A DNA stretch of 64,000 nucleotides. Origin: Planctomycetota bacterium. Lineage in GTDB: Bacteria; Planctomycetota; MHYJ01; WSZJ01; JACPWG01. Both the position numbers and the translations under genes were made by a program. Below are positions 55,913-64,000 of this stretch, piece after piece. The notes under the pieces are model-generated. The model was not told the origin of the DNA. It saw only the letters and a program-made list of their open reading frames with translations, and made no database searches. Location of the stretch: NCBI GenBank assembly GCA_016197205.1, contig JACPWG010000081.1, positions 1-64,000 of the forward strand, written 5' to 3'. Numbering within the stretch: the stretch's first letter is position 1; the number at the start of each line of letters is the position of its first letter.

Positions 55913-58390
55913 ATGGCAAAGTGCGCGTATTGCTCGAGTCGCAAGGGGAATCGCGCTTGTCCCGCCCTCCTCGGGAGGATCTGTTCCCTCTGCTGCGGCT
56001 CGCACCGACAACGGGAAATCGCTTGCCCCTCGGATTGTACGTACCTGCCCGCGCGTGGAGCGCGTGGGGAGCTGATCGATCGCATCCAGACGAAGCTCCT
56101 TGATTTCGCGCTCAACAAGGATCCCGAAGCGGGGACGGCGGCTGAAATCTTCCTGGGTCCCACGAGGGGGATGGAGACCTGGGAGCAGAGCGCGCTCGGC
56201 GCGTATGTGGCCCACGGCCACGAGTCCAGCCCGGGCGAGCGGGCGATCGACAGGTTCGAGCGCCTCCGGGGGGGCGCCCTGTCGGAAGAGGAGCGTAGGG
56301 TACTCGACAGCTTCGCGGCGGCCTTCCCGGGCCTGTTCGAAGTCGTCGACGTCGTGCGCGACGCGAGCCTCACGCTCCGCGACGTCCTTTCCGGCGTGGA
56401 AGTCCAGGTCGAGGAGCGCCTGGCCACCCACTCGCTCCGCCATGGGGCACGCGTGCTGGCGTGGATCATGCGGTTGGACGGCGTCACCCTGCTGACGGGC
56501 TCGCTCACGCCGGTTCCCCCCGCGCACGAGGAGGTCGTGGAGCAGAGCTTGCGAGCAGCCGTCGAGGCGGAGGGAGCAAAGGACCCCGCGGCCTCCTCTC
56601 ACATCCTCGTCCGCCGAGCCCTCCCGGCAGTCCACCGTGCGCTTCGCATGGCGATCAAGGAATGGGCGCCGCCGCCGGTCAAGAGCGTCGAAGGCTTTGA
56701 AGTGGGCTCGTACACCGCCGTCTACGAGATCGTCGACCCCGGCAAGCTGCGGGCGCGGCTCGCGGCTCTCCCCGGCTTCACCCAAGTCGAGCCCGACCAG
56801 TTCGTGCTCCTGGAGCAGTCTCCGCCGAAAGCCCCAGGAGGGCCAGAGGAGGGCGAGGCACGCGGGGACATCTACGCGGTCACGAGCGCGGGGCCCCGGC
56901 GCGTGCTCGGCAGGCTGCGGCTTCGCACCGTTCGCCTCACGCTGGAGGCCACGACCGCCGAGTTTCTGGCCTTCGCGAAACCCAGGTTGGAGGAGGCGCT
57001 TGGCGGGCTCATCCGCCACCGCCATGACACGGGGGAGAGCCTGGTCGAGCGCTTCGAACGCGATCGTGCCGAGGGGCGAGTCCCGGAGGCGCCTCCCGAC
57101 GGCGCGGGTGGCGAGCTGGAGCTGGACCTCGGTCCCGGCGGCTCGCTCGAGGATCGACACGCCCGGCTGCTCGCCTTGATCGAGCGCATGAGCCCGGAAG
57201 AGCTCGCGGCTACGGGGCTTCACGCCTCGGGGGCGTCCGGCGCGTCGGCGACCTCGGATGGGCCGGACGCGGACGACGGCTCAGGCGGACCGGCCGAGCC
57301 GGCGACCCGCGGCGGCCGCGCCGGGAGAGGGCGTGGCCTCCCGCCGCTCGCGCACGAAGCGCTGTACGCGCTGGAGCCGGGGCTGGAGGTGTTCGTCCGG
57401 GAAGAGGCGCTGAAGCTCCGCGAACGGCCCGGCTGGGAGCTGCGCGGCGTCTCGCGGGAGCGCCTCGCCGAGCGGCGCGACTTCATGCGGTTCCTCGAGG
57501 GGCACGCGCGGCACGAGGTCGCGCGCGGCTCGAGCCCTGCGGACGCCAGGAGGGACGCCGTACACCTTGCGCATGAGCTTTTCGTGCTGCTCAATTTTGA
57601 AATCCACCGACGGAAGACGTTCTGGGTGGACGAGGAGCTGGCGTGGGCGCTCCTCGCCACGGAGCTGGACATCCAGGGAGAATGCCTCAAGCTGCCCTTC
57701 CCCTCGTGCGCCTTCGTCCTGGCGGACCGGGCCGCGCTGGAGCTCGGGGAGAGCCTGCTCTCGCAAGACCGGGACTGTCCGATTCGAAATCGCCGCCTGC
57801 GACTCCTGACCGTGTACGTCACGGCCGGGCAGGGAGCGGAAGGCGGGGCGCAGGACCTTCATCTGGCTCTTTTTTTTGACGCGGGCGAGGGCAAGTGGCC
57901 GTACTTGATCGGGCGCGACCTCTACGTGCGCCCGCAGGACGACCTGGCGACCATCCTGGACAGCCATGCGCCGGAGGTAACGCCCGCCGAGCTGGACCCG
58001 ATCTTCCTCGCGCCCGAGCTCTTGAAGCTCGTGCACCTGACCGTGAACGCGCTCCTGTATGCGACGTCGGCGGCGCCGGAGAGGCTCGAGCGGCCGGGAG
58101 GGGGGCGCGGGGGGGCCGGCAACCTGGAACTCGTGCCCCCTCGCCGTCGCGGCGCCGGCGACGAGCCGTACCACCTCCCTGGGAAGATCCCGATCTCGCA
58201 GCTCGCGCGCTTTCGAGACCTGGAAAAGACGGCGTCCGGCCGGACGCTCATGAAGCGCTTCATGGTGCGCGGGCACTGGCACCGCGCCGCGGCGACGTGG
58301 AAGGACCAGCGGCTCCGGTGGATCGAGCCTTACTGGAAGGGACCGGACATCGGGGTGCTCATCGAGCGGCAATACCGGATGAAGCCGTAG
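55913..58390 (+). CDS. Zinc-cluster protein with AcrVA2-like C-terminal region, 825 aa
   Basis: The N-terminus is a Cys-rich cluster (CAYCSSRKGNRACPAL, then ICSLCCGSHR, IACPSDC) with eight or so Cys able to bind zinc; this CxxC...RKG.R.CPA...ICxLCCG motif opens many uncharacterised bacterial proteins. The middle 500 residues are helical and unrecognised. The C-terminus (LMKRFMVRGHWHRAAATWK, WIEPYWKGP) resembles the VRGHW-R...WI.PYWKGP signature of AcrVA2-like proteins, a family named after a Cas12a inhibitor but widespread in chromosomes, so anti-CRISPR function should not be assumed. The ATG at 55913 puts the cluster at residue 4; the SD is weak. Longer readings to 54665 lie antisense to the kinase and are rejected. 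Confidence 0.8.
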   Translation: MAKCAYCSSRKGNRACPALLGRICSLCCGSHRQREIACPSDCTYLPARGARGELIDRIQTKLLDFALNKDPEAGTAAEIFLGPTRGMETWEQSALGAYVAHGHESSPGERAIDRFERLRGGALSEEERRVLDSFAAAFPGLFEVVDVVRDASLTLRDVLSGVEVQVEERLATHSLRHGARVLAWIMRLDGVTLLTGSLTPVPPAHEEVVEQSLRAAVEAEGAKDPAASSHILVRRALPAVHRALRMAIKEWAPPPVKSVEGFEVGSYTAVYEIVDPGKLRARLAALPGFTQVEPDQFVLLEQSPPKAPGGPEEGEARGDIYAVTSAGPRRVLGRLRLRTVRLTLEATTAEFLAFAKPRLEEALGGLIRHRHDTGESLVERFERDRAEGRVPEAPPDGAGGELELDLGPGGSLEDRHARLLALIERMSPEELAATGLHASGASGASATSDGPDADDGSGGPAEPATRGGRAGRGRGLPPLAHEALYALEPGLEVFVREEALKLRERPGWELRGVSRERLAERRDFMRFLEGHARHEVARGSSPADARRDAVHLAHELFVLLNFEIHRRKTFWVDEELAWALLATELDIQGECLKLPFPSCAFVLADRAALELGESLLSQDRDCPIRNRRLRLLTVYVTAGQGAEGGAQDLHLALFFDAGEGKWPYLIGRDLYVRPQDDLATILDSHAPEVTPAELDPIFLAPELLKLVHLTVNALLYATSAAPERLERPGGGRGGAGNLELVPPRRRGAGDEPYHLPGKIPISQLARFRDLEKTASGRTLMKRFMVRGHWHRAAATWKDQRLRWIEPYWKGPDIGVLIERQYRMKP

Positions 58391-58395
58391 CCCCG

Positions 58396-58698
58396 GAGGG
58401 CAGCCCTTCCAAGGTGGGCAAACGAGTCGACTCTTGCGGAACAGCCCAGGAACGGTTCGACCGTGGAACGGGGCGAATTTCTGGGTGCTTGCCCCCGCCG
58501 GCCTCGAGCGTTTGAGGTGCAGGGCTTCCGCCCTGCACCGGCGGGACAACTCGGGTGGAAATCGCGCAGCCCGTCGGGTGCGGCGACGGCTCGACGGGAA
58601 ATGAGGAGGCGCCTCGGACGTTTCGTGCGAGTGCGGGTGCAGGGCGGACACGTCCATCGAAGCGCCGCGCGCGAAGGCGGAAGCCCGGCCCCACAAAG
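58396..58698 (-). repeat. Dispersed repeat family D, copy 2 (about 300 bp, inverted)
   Basis: Reverse complement of 10955-11246 with about nine in ten bases shared by eye. A fragment of its end (GGAGGGCAGCCCGTCCAAGG ... CTCGTTCGACCGTGG) recurs at 58776-58826. The 58391-59044 stretch holds no supported gene. Confidence 0.85.
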
Positions 58699-58956
58699 CG
58701 CTCTCAAGCCGCAGGCTCAAGTGAATAGACGGCTTGCGGCGAGCGAAAGCGTTGCAACACCACCTTGCAAGGGCTGCCCCGGAGGGCAGCCCGTCCAAGG
58801 TGGAAGTGCTCGTTCGACCGTGGTGAAATGGAGCGCCAGATGCCCGGTGCGGGAAGAAGCGACCGCCTCCGCGCCGGCCTGCATGCGGTAGGGCGCCCAC
58901 GCGAGCTTCCATCCGGCCCGACGGCGCAGCGCAATCCAGGGAGCGGTCGATTCACG

Positions 58957-58984
58957 TTGACTCCGGTGCGCGCGTCGCTATACT
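58957..58984 (+). promoter_or_regulatory. Sigma-70-type promoter of the channel gene
   Basis: TTGACT (58957-58962) and TATACT (58979-58984) with a 16-nt spacer, 60 nt upstream of the ATG at 59045. Confidence 0.7.
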
Positions 58985-59044
58985 CCTCATCGCTGGGCCT
59001 GACGCTCTCGCCAACTCTCTTCCCACGAATGGAGGGGCTGCGGC

Positions 59045-60018
59045 ATGTTCGCGAAAAACCCCCTTCGCCATGTCCCAAGCCGGTTCGCGGCAGGGGCGGC
59101 CCTGCTGTGGATCGTGCTGGGATCCTCGGGAGCGGTCGCCGCCGAGCCGGCGGAGGTGATCGTCGGCACGAATCTGAACCAGATCTACGCCCTCGACCTG
59201 AAGGGGAACCAGTACTCGGCGGATTTCTACATCTGGTTCCGATGGATGGACGAGAATCTCAAGCCGCTGGAGACGTTCGAGCTGGCGAAGGGGAGGGTCA
59301 CCTCGAAAACGGGCGTGGTCCAGAAGAAAATCGGAGACCTCAACTACGCCTCGTGCAGGGTACTGGCGACGATCACCCACTTTTGGGAGCTCGCCCGCTT
59401 CCCTCTCGACGACCACATCCTGGAGCTCCAGTTTGAGGACAACGAGAACGAGGCCAGCCAGATGGTCTACGTCCCCGACAAGGAAAACAGCGGCGTGAGC
59501 CCCGCAGTGCGGGTCCCCGGCTGGGTGCTGAAACGTTCCTGGCCCGAGGTGCGCCCCTCGGTGTACACGACGAACTACGGCGACACCTCGCTGTCGGCGG
59601 GGAACGAATCGACCTATTCGCGGTTCGTCTCCCGGTTCGAGATCCTACGCCCGGGTCGCTCGCGCATCTTCAAGGTCTTCATCGCGCTCCTGGTCGCCAC
59701 CTCGATCGGGTACCTGGCGTTTTTCATCCGGCCGAAGGACGGGGGTTCGCGGATCAGCCTGGGTGTCGGCGCGACTTCGCCTCCGCGGCAGGCACTTTTA
59801 CGATCTACAGCGGTCTGCCGGACACCAACGTCACGACCACGGCCGAACGCTTCGTGGTCGTGACCCTGTCCATGGTTTTCGCATCCTGCCTGCTCTCCAT
59901 CGTGGTCATCAACCTCAACTATGCGGGGATGGAAAAGGCCCACCGCACGCTGGACAAGTTCGCGGCCATGCTGTACCCGCTGACCTACGCAGGGCTCTTC
60001 GCCCTCTACGTCTGGTAG
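59045..60018 (+). pseudogene. Cys-loop-type pentameric ligand-gated ion channel, frameshifted
   Basis: Signal peptide (about 1-32), extracellular beta domain (YSADFYIWFRWMDENLKPLE, ARFPLDDHILELQFEDNENE), TM1 (IFKVFIALLVATSIGYLAFF) and the start of TM2 (SRISLGVGA) are in one frame, which then runs to an unrelated tail ending at 59863. The correct continuation, FASAAGTFTIYSGLPD, TM3 (VVVTLSMVFASCLLSIVVIN) and TM4 (MLYPLTYAGLFALYVW, stop 60016-60018), is in another frame. The total of 974 nt is one short of a whole number of codons, so a single base is missing near 59776. This is either a recent mutation or a sequencing error. Bacterial homologues are cation or anion channels. GGAGGGG precedes the ATG and a good promoter lies upstream. 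Confidence 0.8.
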
Positions 60019-60039
60019 GCGCAGCCGCTGGACGCAAGT

Positions 60040-60076
60040 AAAAAAAGATGGCGGGCGACTCGCGTCGCCCGCCATC
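60040..60076 (-). terminator. Rho-independent terminator of the chagasin-like gene
   Basis: GATGGCGGGCGAC and GTCGCCCGCCATC (13-bp stem, 4-nt loop) followed on the minus strand by seven T residues, 30 bp after the stop at 60107. It could also serve the convergent channel gene as a stem. Confidence 0.85.
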
Positions 60077-60106
60077 CGGTCGGGCAGGGGAAGGAAGAGG
60101 GGTCGT

Positions 60107-60988
60107 TTAGTGGTTCCCGCCGAGGCCGTCGAGGATGCCGGGGCCGCTCGTCGCGCCGTTCGTCCCGTTCCCTGAGAGCGAGGCGACGTGGACAGTCAGG
60201 CTGAACGTCTTGGCGGCGTGGTCGGCGCCCTCCCAGGGGCGGAAGTAGGCGAACTTGAAGTGGTGGGTGCCGCCGGCCGAGAAGCGATCCGGCTTGATCG
60301 TGAAGGTGAACACCCCGCCGCTGCCGACCGCGGAGGAGGAAGCCGTGTACTTCGGCGCGCTCGCCGGCAGGCTGCGGCTGGACTGGGTGGCCTTCCACGA
60401 ATAGCCGGTCGTCGGGTTGCCGTCGAGGCGGACCTTGAGGGTGTCGCCGACCTTGGCTTCGATCGTCTTCCCGTTCATGGACCCGTCGATGACCGAGGGA
60501 TTCTCGGTCGGATCATGGCCGTTTTCCTGGACGCGCTGCATCAGGGTGTAGAGGCGGTTCTTGATTACCGTGAAGCCGCGCGGCTCCTGCGCGCCCATGT
60601 GGGAGTTGACCTTGTGCGCCACGGCGCGCGGAGTCTTGCGGTAGGTCACCGAGTAGCTCGGTCCGTCCGGTACCCAGCGCCCAGGGAAGTGGTCCGGCAT
60701 GGACGAGAAGTTGTAGCGCGAGAAAAGGTTGTTGAGCGAGGTGTATTCGGCGCCGGTCAGCCGAAGCACTTTCTTGCTGCCGCCGCCGACCTGACCCGTG
60801 ACCAGTTCGACGTCGCCGTTGTCGTAAACCTTCAGGTCCCGGTGGATCGCCGCGAACCCGCTGTGGGACTCAAACTCGACCTTCACGTTGCGCTGCGAGA
60901 CGTGCGCCTCCGCGCTGCCAGGCGTCAGAAGCACGCCTACCGCCAGGAGGCCGCCGCACGCCGAGAGGAACGTCCGTCGATCCATCAT
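60107..60988 (-). CDS. Exported chagasin/I42-like peptidase inhibitor, 293 aa
   Basis: A signal sequence with a twin Arg (DRRTFLSACGGLLAVG, cleavage near AEA/HV) suggests Tat export. Residues about 30-155 form an unrecognised beta-rich domain (YDNGDVELVTGQVGGGSKKV). Residues about 170-270 match chagasin (I42) inhibitors of papain-like cysteine peptidases: the NPTTGYSW loop, then GGVFTFTI, and FKFAYFRPWEG (the R-P-W-E loop). A Gly/Asn-rich tail follows. AAGGAG lies 8 nt before the ATG. It could protect the cell from host or predator proteases, or regulate an endogenous one. Confidence 0.85.
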   Translation of the reverse strand: MMDRRTFLSACGGLLAVGVLLTPGSAEAHVSQRNVKVEFESHSGFAAIHRDLKVYDNGDVELVTGQVGGGSKKVLRLTGAEYTSLNNLFSRYNFSSMPDHFPGRWVPDGPSYSVTYRKTPRAVAHKVNSHMGAQEPRGFTVIKNRLYTLMQRVQENGHDPTENPSVIDGSMNGKTIEAKVGDTLKVRLDGNPTTGYSWKATQSSRSLPASAPKYTASSSAVGSGGVFTFTIKPDRFSAGGTHHFKFAYFRPWEGADHAAKTFSLTVHVASLSGNGTNGATSGPGILDGLGGNH

Positions 60989-61197
60989 GCCGAGTCTCCT
61001 TCATGGCCTGTTGGTGTGTGGAACTTTCCCAAGCAGTCTTGCACGGATTACAGCATGTCGCGTGCCGCAGACGTTTGCACCTCAAAGCGTTATTAGCAAT
61101 AATATTGCAGAGCTTTCGCCGAGCAGCACGAGATTCCAGCCCGTCGAAAATCCAGAAATCATCCAAGATCCTGCACATCTATCGAACGGGAGGACCC

Positions 61198-61944
61198 TTG
61201 AAGGCGCCCGGACCATGGCCATCAGGCAACGACCCTCGCTTCCCTGCGACGCACCGGAGTCTCCTTGCCAGGGCAAAGGTCGGAGGGGAGGCGGAGCGTC
61301 GCCAAGCGGTCGACGAGATGGCACGCGGGTACTGGTGGCCGCTCCATTGCTTCCTCGTGCGGAGCGGCGTGGGACCGGATGAGGCGGGTGACTTGGTGCA
61401 AGGGTTCCTCGTCTCCCTGCTGGAGCGAAACGTCCTCGCCGCTTTCGAGCCCGCGAAGGGCCGCTTCCGGACCTTCGTCCTTGCCTGCTTGAAGGGCTAC
61501 TGGGGGGATGAAAAGGATCGGAGACGCGCCCAAAAACGCGGGGGCGGCAAGGCGCCGCTGCCGCTGGACAGCCCGTCCGGCCGACGCCTCCTGGACCTCC
61601 CCGATCGGGAGCTGTCTCCGGAGGACGCCTACCAGCGGGCCTGGGCGATCACCACGATCGAATGGGCGGTGGCCGAAGTTCGCCGGGAGCTTGAGGCCCG
61701 CGCCGAGACCAAGGCGCTCGAGATCCTCGGTGGCTATCTCCAGGCGGAAAATCTCGCGCGCCCGGGACACGCGGAGCTTGCGACCCGGACCGGACTGCCC
61801 GAGCGCACGGTCCGGCACCTGCTCGAGTATGTCCGAAAACAAATACGCCGTGCCCTGCTCCACCGGCTTCGTGCGGAGACTTCCTCCGCCGACGAGGCGC
61901 GGGAGGAGCTGGCGTGGCTGTTCGCCTGTCTCGAGAAGAACTGA
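61198..61944 (+). CDS. Sigma-70-like factor (ECF-type, planctomycete group), 248 aa
   Basis: Region 2 reads GYWWPLHCFLVRSGVGPDEA, DLVQGFLVSLLER, FEPAKGRFRTFVLACLKGYW then DEKDRRRAQKRGGG, the pattern of ECF-like sigma factors common in planctomycetes, often beside protein kinases. Region 4 is less usual: LATRTGLPERTVRHLLEYVR fits the HTH. It should direct RNA polymerase to a small regulon; no anti-sigma gene is adjacent. A TTG start at 61198 follows GGGAGG by 4 nt and gives the family N-terminus (MKAPGPWPSGNDPRFPATH); a longer reading to 61003 is unlikely. An AT-rich region with a GCAATAATATTGC palindrome (61096-61108) lies upstream. Confidence 0.85.
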   Translation: MKAPGPWPSGNDPRFPATHRSLLARAKVGGEAERRQAVDEMARGYWWPLHCFLVRSGVGPDEAGDLVQGFLVSLLERNVLAAFEPAKGRFRTFVLACLKGYWGDEKDRRRAQKRGGGKAPLPLDSPSGRRLLDLPDRELSPEDAYQRAWAITTIEWAVAEVRRELEARAETKALEILGGYLQAENLARPGHAELATRTGLPERTVRHLLEYVRKQIRRALLHRLRAETSSADEAREELAWLFACLEKN

Positions 61945-62010
61945 GCGGCGAACTCCGACCCCGCGGCCCTGGACGTTGGGCACGCCGGCAAGTAAGGGGC
62001 GGACGAATCC

Positions 62011-62039
62011 TTGACCGCGAGGCCCTCCTTCACTACACT
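62011..62039 (+). promoter_or_regulatory. Sigma-70-type promoter of the peroxiredoxin gene
   Basis: TTGACC (62011-62016) and TACACT (62034-62039) with a 17-nt spacer, 94 nt upstream of the ATG. Confidence 0.65.
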
Positions 62040-62132
62040 CCCGCTTCCCCGAGTCCCCTGCGTCTGCCCGCGCACGGCGCGGCCGCGGGCCTGGACCCCC
62101 GGGGCCCGCATCTCTTGCAAGGAGCCGCAACC

Positions 62133-62597
62133 ATGGCCGTCATTTCGATCGGACAGGAAGCGCCCGATTTCACGTTGAAGACCCAGGACGACAAGGAGTG
62201 GTCGCTCCGGGCGCAGCGCGGCAAAAACGTCGTGCTGCTCTGGTACCCCCTCGACTGGAGCCCGACCTGCGAAAAAGAAAACTGCCAGGTCTCCGAGAGC
62301 AAGAGCCTCTATGGCGCCGACCGCGTCGTCGTCGGCGTGAGCCGCGACAGCGTCTGGAGCCACCGCGCCTGGAAGGCGGCCAAGAACCTCGGCCACGACC
62401 TCCTCGCGGACCCGACGCTCGAAGTGACCAGGAAATTCGGGCTTGAGCATCCCAAGGTTCCGTTCATCAGCCAGCGGGCGACGGTGATCGTCGACAAGCA
62501 GGGCAAGGTGGCGTACGTGCAGGTACAGGAAAAGACCCCCGAAGCGCGCGACATGCACGCGGTCCAGGCCGCGCTCGCCGCGCTGCCGAACGCGTGA
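62133..62597 (+). CDS. Thioredoxin-fold peroxiredoxin (AhpC/TSA or BCP type), 154 aa
   Basis: IGQEAPDFTLKTQDDKEWSL, then VLLWYPLDWSPTCEKENC: the peroxidatic Cys46 sits in a PxxxxxC setting after the conserved WYP-x-D-W, and Cys51 five residues later could resolve it, as in BCP/PrxQ proteins. GVSRDSVWSHRAWKA and VIVDKQGKVAYVQV complete the fold. It reduces peroxides using thioredoxin or a similar donor in the cytosol. AAGGAG lies 8 nt before the ATG. It has its own promoter. Confidence 0.92.
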   Translation: MAVISIGQEAPDFTLKTQDDKEWSLRAQRGKNVVLLWYPLDWSPTCEKENCQVSESKSLYGADRVVVGVSRDSVWSHRAWKAAKNLGHDLLADPTLEVTRKFGLEHPKVPFISQRATVIVDKQGKVAYVQVQEKTPEARDMHAVQAALAALPNA

Positions 62598-62826
62598 GGT
62601 CCGCGAAGGTCCGGGAGAGCGTGAGGGGGGGGTGGGGGGGAATGAACGCGAGCACGGAAGCGTGCGAGGGCTGCGAGGAGCAGGCGGCCTCGGCCTGCCG
62701 GCCGGGGCCGTCACCCCCCTCGTCCCGCGGGCAGGCGGAGGCGGCTCGGGAGGGGACGAGGACCGGTCGCGCAGGCGGCGTCCGGGCTGGTGGCGGCGAA
62801 GCGGTGAGGCGCGCGCCGCGGGCGCC

Positions 62827-63165
62827 CTACTCCTTCCCCGCCGGCCCGTATTCCTCGGTGAAGGTCCGCTTCTGGACGCGCTCGACGAGCTCGCAACCGG
62901 AGCGCATGTAGGTCAGGATCTCGCCCCTCCCCCACTGCGGGTGCCCTTCGATGTGCTGGATGAGCTCCTGCAGGGTCTGCTTGCGATAGGCGAGTCGCTT
63001 CCCGATCTTGAGCTTCTTGAGGTCGTAGCCGAGCTTGCGGGCCGTGTTGAACACCTTGTCGGCGAGGCTCTTCGCGACCCGGACCTTGGTGTTCTCGTTC
63101 AGGATGTCGCGCACCAAGGCCACGTCCATCCCGACTTCGGACGCGATCTTTTTCAGGTTCGCCAA
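62827..63165 (-). CDS. Small LacI-type HTH DNA-binding protein, 112 aa
   Basis: Residues 3-50 (KKIASEVGMDVALVRDILNE, VFNTARKLGYDLKKLKIG) match the LacI headpiece HTH, though the first recognition segment is altered (MDVALVRDIL in place of VSxxTVSRVL). A second helical part (QTLQELIQHIEGHPQWGRGE) follows, and there is no sugar-binding domain, so it is a stand-alone regulator. A TTG start at 63165 has AGGAGG 7 nt upstream, a much better fit than the upstream in-frame starts. It lies 110 bp downstream of the dCTP deaminase gene, same strand. The G8TG7 tract at 62625-62640 lies in the gap after it (62598-62826), where I see no gene. Confidence 0.8.
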   Translation of the reverse strand: MANLKKIASEVGMDVALVRDILNENTKVRVAKSLADKVFNTARKLGYDLKKLKIGKRLAYRKQTLQELIQHIEGHPQWGRGEILTYMRSGCELVERVQKRTFTEEYGPAGKE

Positions 63166-63275
63166 GGGACCACCTCCTCTCGGTGGGGTCGTGTTCGAAC
63201 CGGCCGCGGGGAATCGTTGGAATTCCCACGATCCCCGGCTCGTTTGCGTCTCGTGGGGGAAGGTCCTCCCCCGGG

Positions 63276-63836
63276 TCACATCCTCGGCAGGGTGACCTCG
63301 ACCTGCCCCTGGTACTTCCCCTTCTTGTCGCCGTACGAGATCGCGCAGACGTCGTCCGGATCCGCTTCGAAGAAGATCACCTGGGCGATCCCCTCATTCG
63401 CGTAGATTTTCGCGGGCAGCGGCGTCGTGTTGGAGACCTCCAGGGTGGCGAACCCCTCCCATTCGGGCTCGAACGGGGTCACGTTCACGATGATGCCGCA
63501 GCGCGCGTACGTGGACTTCCCCACGCAGACCGTCAGGACGTTTCGGGGGATCTTGAAATACTCGACCGTCCGGGCCAGCGCGAAGGAGTTCGGCGGGATG
63601 ACGCACACGTCCGTCTTGAAATCGACGAACGAGCGGGCGTCGAAGTTCTTCGGGTCGACGACGGCGGTGTGGATGTTGGTGAAGACCTTGAACTCATCGG
63701 CGACGCGGATGTCGTAGCCGTAGGACGAGACGCCATAGGAGATGACGCCCTTGCGCACCTGCCGGTCCTCGAACGGCTTGATCATCCCCTGCTCGACGGC
63801 CAGCCGGCGGATCCAGCGGTCGGACTTGATGCTCAT
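63276..63836 (-). CDS. dcd: dCTP deaminase, 186 aa
   Basis: Deaminates dCTP to dUTP (or dUMP in the bifunctional type) for thymidylate synthesis. VCVGKSTYARCGIIVNVTPF holds the S-x-x-A-R-x-G nucleotide-binding motif and the following EWEGFATLEVSN contains the catalytic Glu; YGYDIRVADEFKVF and YANEGIAQVIFFEADP are further family blocks. Length (186) is normal. The group with VGKSTYARCGIIVNVTP is typical of chlamydiae, planctomycetes and many Gram-negatives. Whether it is bifunctional cannot be told. LacI-type HTH gene downstream; the start of the window beyond 63837 shows no other gene. Confidence 0.93.
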   Translation of the reverse strand: MSIKSDRWIRRLAVEQGMIKPFEDRQVRKGVISYGVSSYGYDIRVADEFKVFTNIHTAVVDPKNFDARSFVDFKTDVCVIPPNSFALARTVEYFKIPRNVLTVCVGKSTYARCGIIVNVTPFEPEWEGFATLEVSNTTPLPAKIYANEGIAQVIFFEADPDDVCAISYGDKKGKYQGQVEVTLPRM

Positions 63837-64000
63837 GGGTGGTCCTCCGGACCGGATGCGAGGGAGGTGCTTGGGGGGCGGTGGGCCCCGCCAAATGGAA
63901 GCGCCGAGTATAGCCGGTCCGGCGAACGGGTGTCAAGCAAAAGCGCCGGCGCCGGCGGCTTCGGCCATTTCCCTTGACCCTGCTGGACGCGCTCCCTAAG

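Noticed and set aside
62625..62640. G8TG7 tract as a regulatory quadruplex
   Set aside because: Only one long G run split by a T, between gene ends and without context; noted but not supported.

Overview
The window is very GC-rich and most likely comes from a member of Planctomycetota or a neighbouring environmental phylum. This is inferred from content, not from a marker gene. The pointers are: four Ser/Thr kinases fused to TPR, PDZ, sulfatase-modifying or sigma-54 modules; an FHA-GAF-PAS histidine kinase; a sigma-70-like factor of a type common in planctomycetes; a DUF4058 protein; a squalene-cyclase-repeat protein with ExbD-like segments; a class-2 sized isocitrate lyase; and many short palindromic or AT-rich repeats between genes. 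There is no rRNA, CRISPR array, transposase or prophage.

Layout. 0-7.3 kb (mostly minus): partial GNAT acetyltransferase, unknown protein, tRNA-Glu(CTC) with its own promoter and terminator, membrane protein translationally coupled to a PCP_red-domain protein, Mrp-type ATPase, and an exported discoidin/transglutaminase-like/TPR protein. 7.9-10.9 kb (plus): tripeptidyl-peptidase II-like subtilase. 11.2-16.3 kb (minus): aldo/keto reductase and an Mla/Mce lipid-transport set (MlaE, MlaF, MlaD-like, PqiC-like lipoprotein). 16.7-29.1 kb (plus): small charged exported protein, hybrid histidine kinase, Ser/Thr kinase, and a 2047-residue kinase-AAA-TPR-GAF-sigma54 regulator. 29.3-35 kb: lipoprotein and the glyoxylate-shunt pair malate synthase and isocitrate lyase. 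35.5-42.1 kb (minus): DUF4058, exported coiled-coil protein, ExbD/prenyltransferase-repeat protein, and a two-gene AAA ATPase plus TOPRIM-like module (the best defence-system candidate). 42.4-44 kb: arsenic cassette arsR / aquaglyceroporin / arsC with overlapping divergent promoters. 44.2-55.4 kb (minus): TPR kinase, AAA/PD-(D/E)XK protein, and a 1558-residue kinase-PDZ-SUMF1 protein. 55.9-64 kb: zinc-cluster protein with an AcrVA2-like tail, frameshifted Cys-loop-type channel, chagasin-like inhibitor, sigma factor, peroxiredoxin, LacI-type HTH protein and dCTP deaminase.

The intergenic DNA is unusually structured. At least six repeat families are present: (A) a roughly 120-bp element with GGCATGGTTCAAA-type inverted ends around a GGGCACGGC/GCCGTGCCC palindrome; (B) CCGCCTGAAGGCGGAACTAC; (C) ACCGCGACCGTGAGGGAGCGGT; (D) a roughly 300-bp element present twice in opposite orientation 47 kb apart; (E) AT-rich microsatellite-like tracts; (F) CCCTCTCCC/GGGAGAGGG palindromes. 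Two coding regions carry such repeats in frame, and one copy seems to supply a promoter -35 box. Promoters listed are matches to the sigma-70 consensus found by eye; starts were chosen from Shine-Dalgarno spacing, overlap and family alignment.
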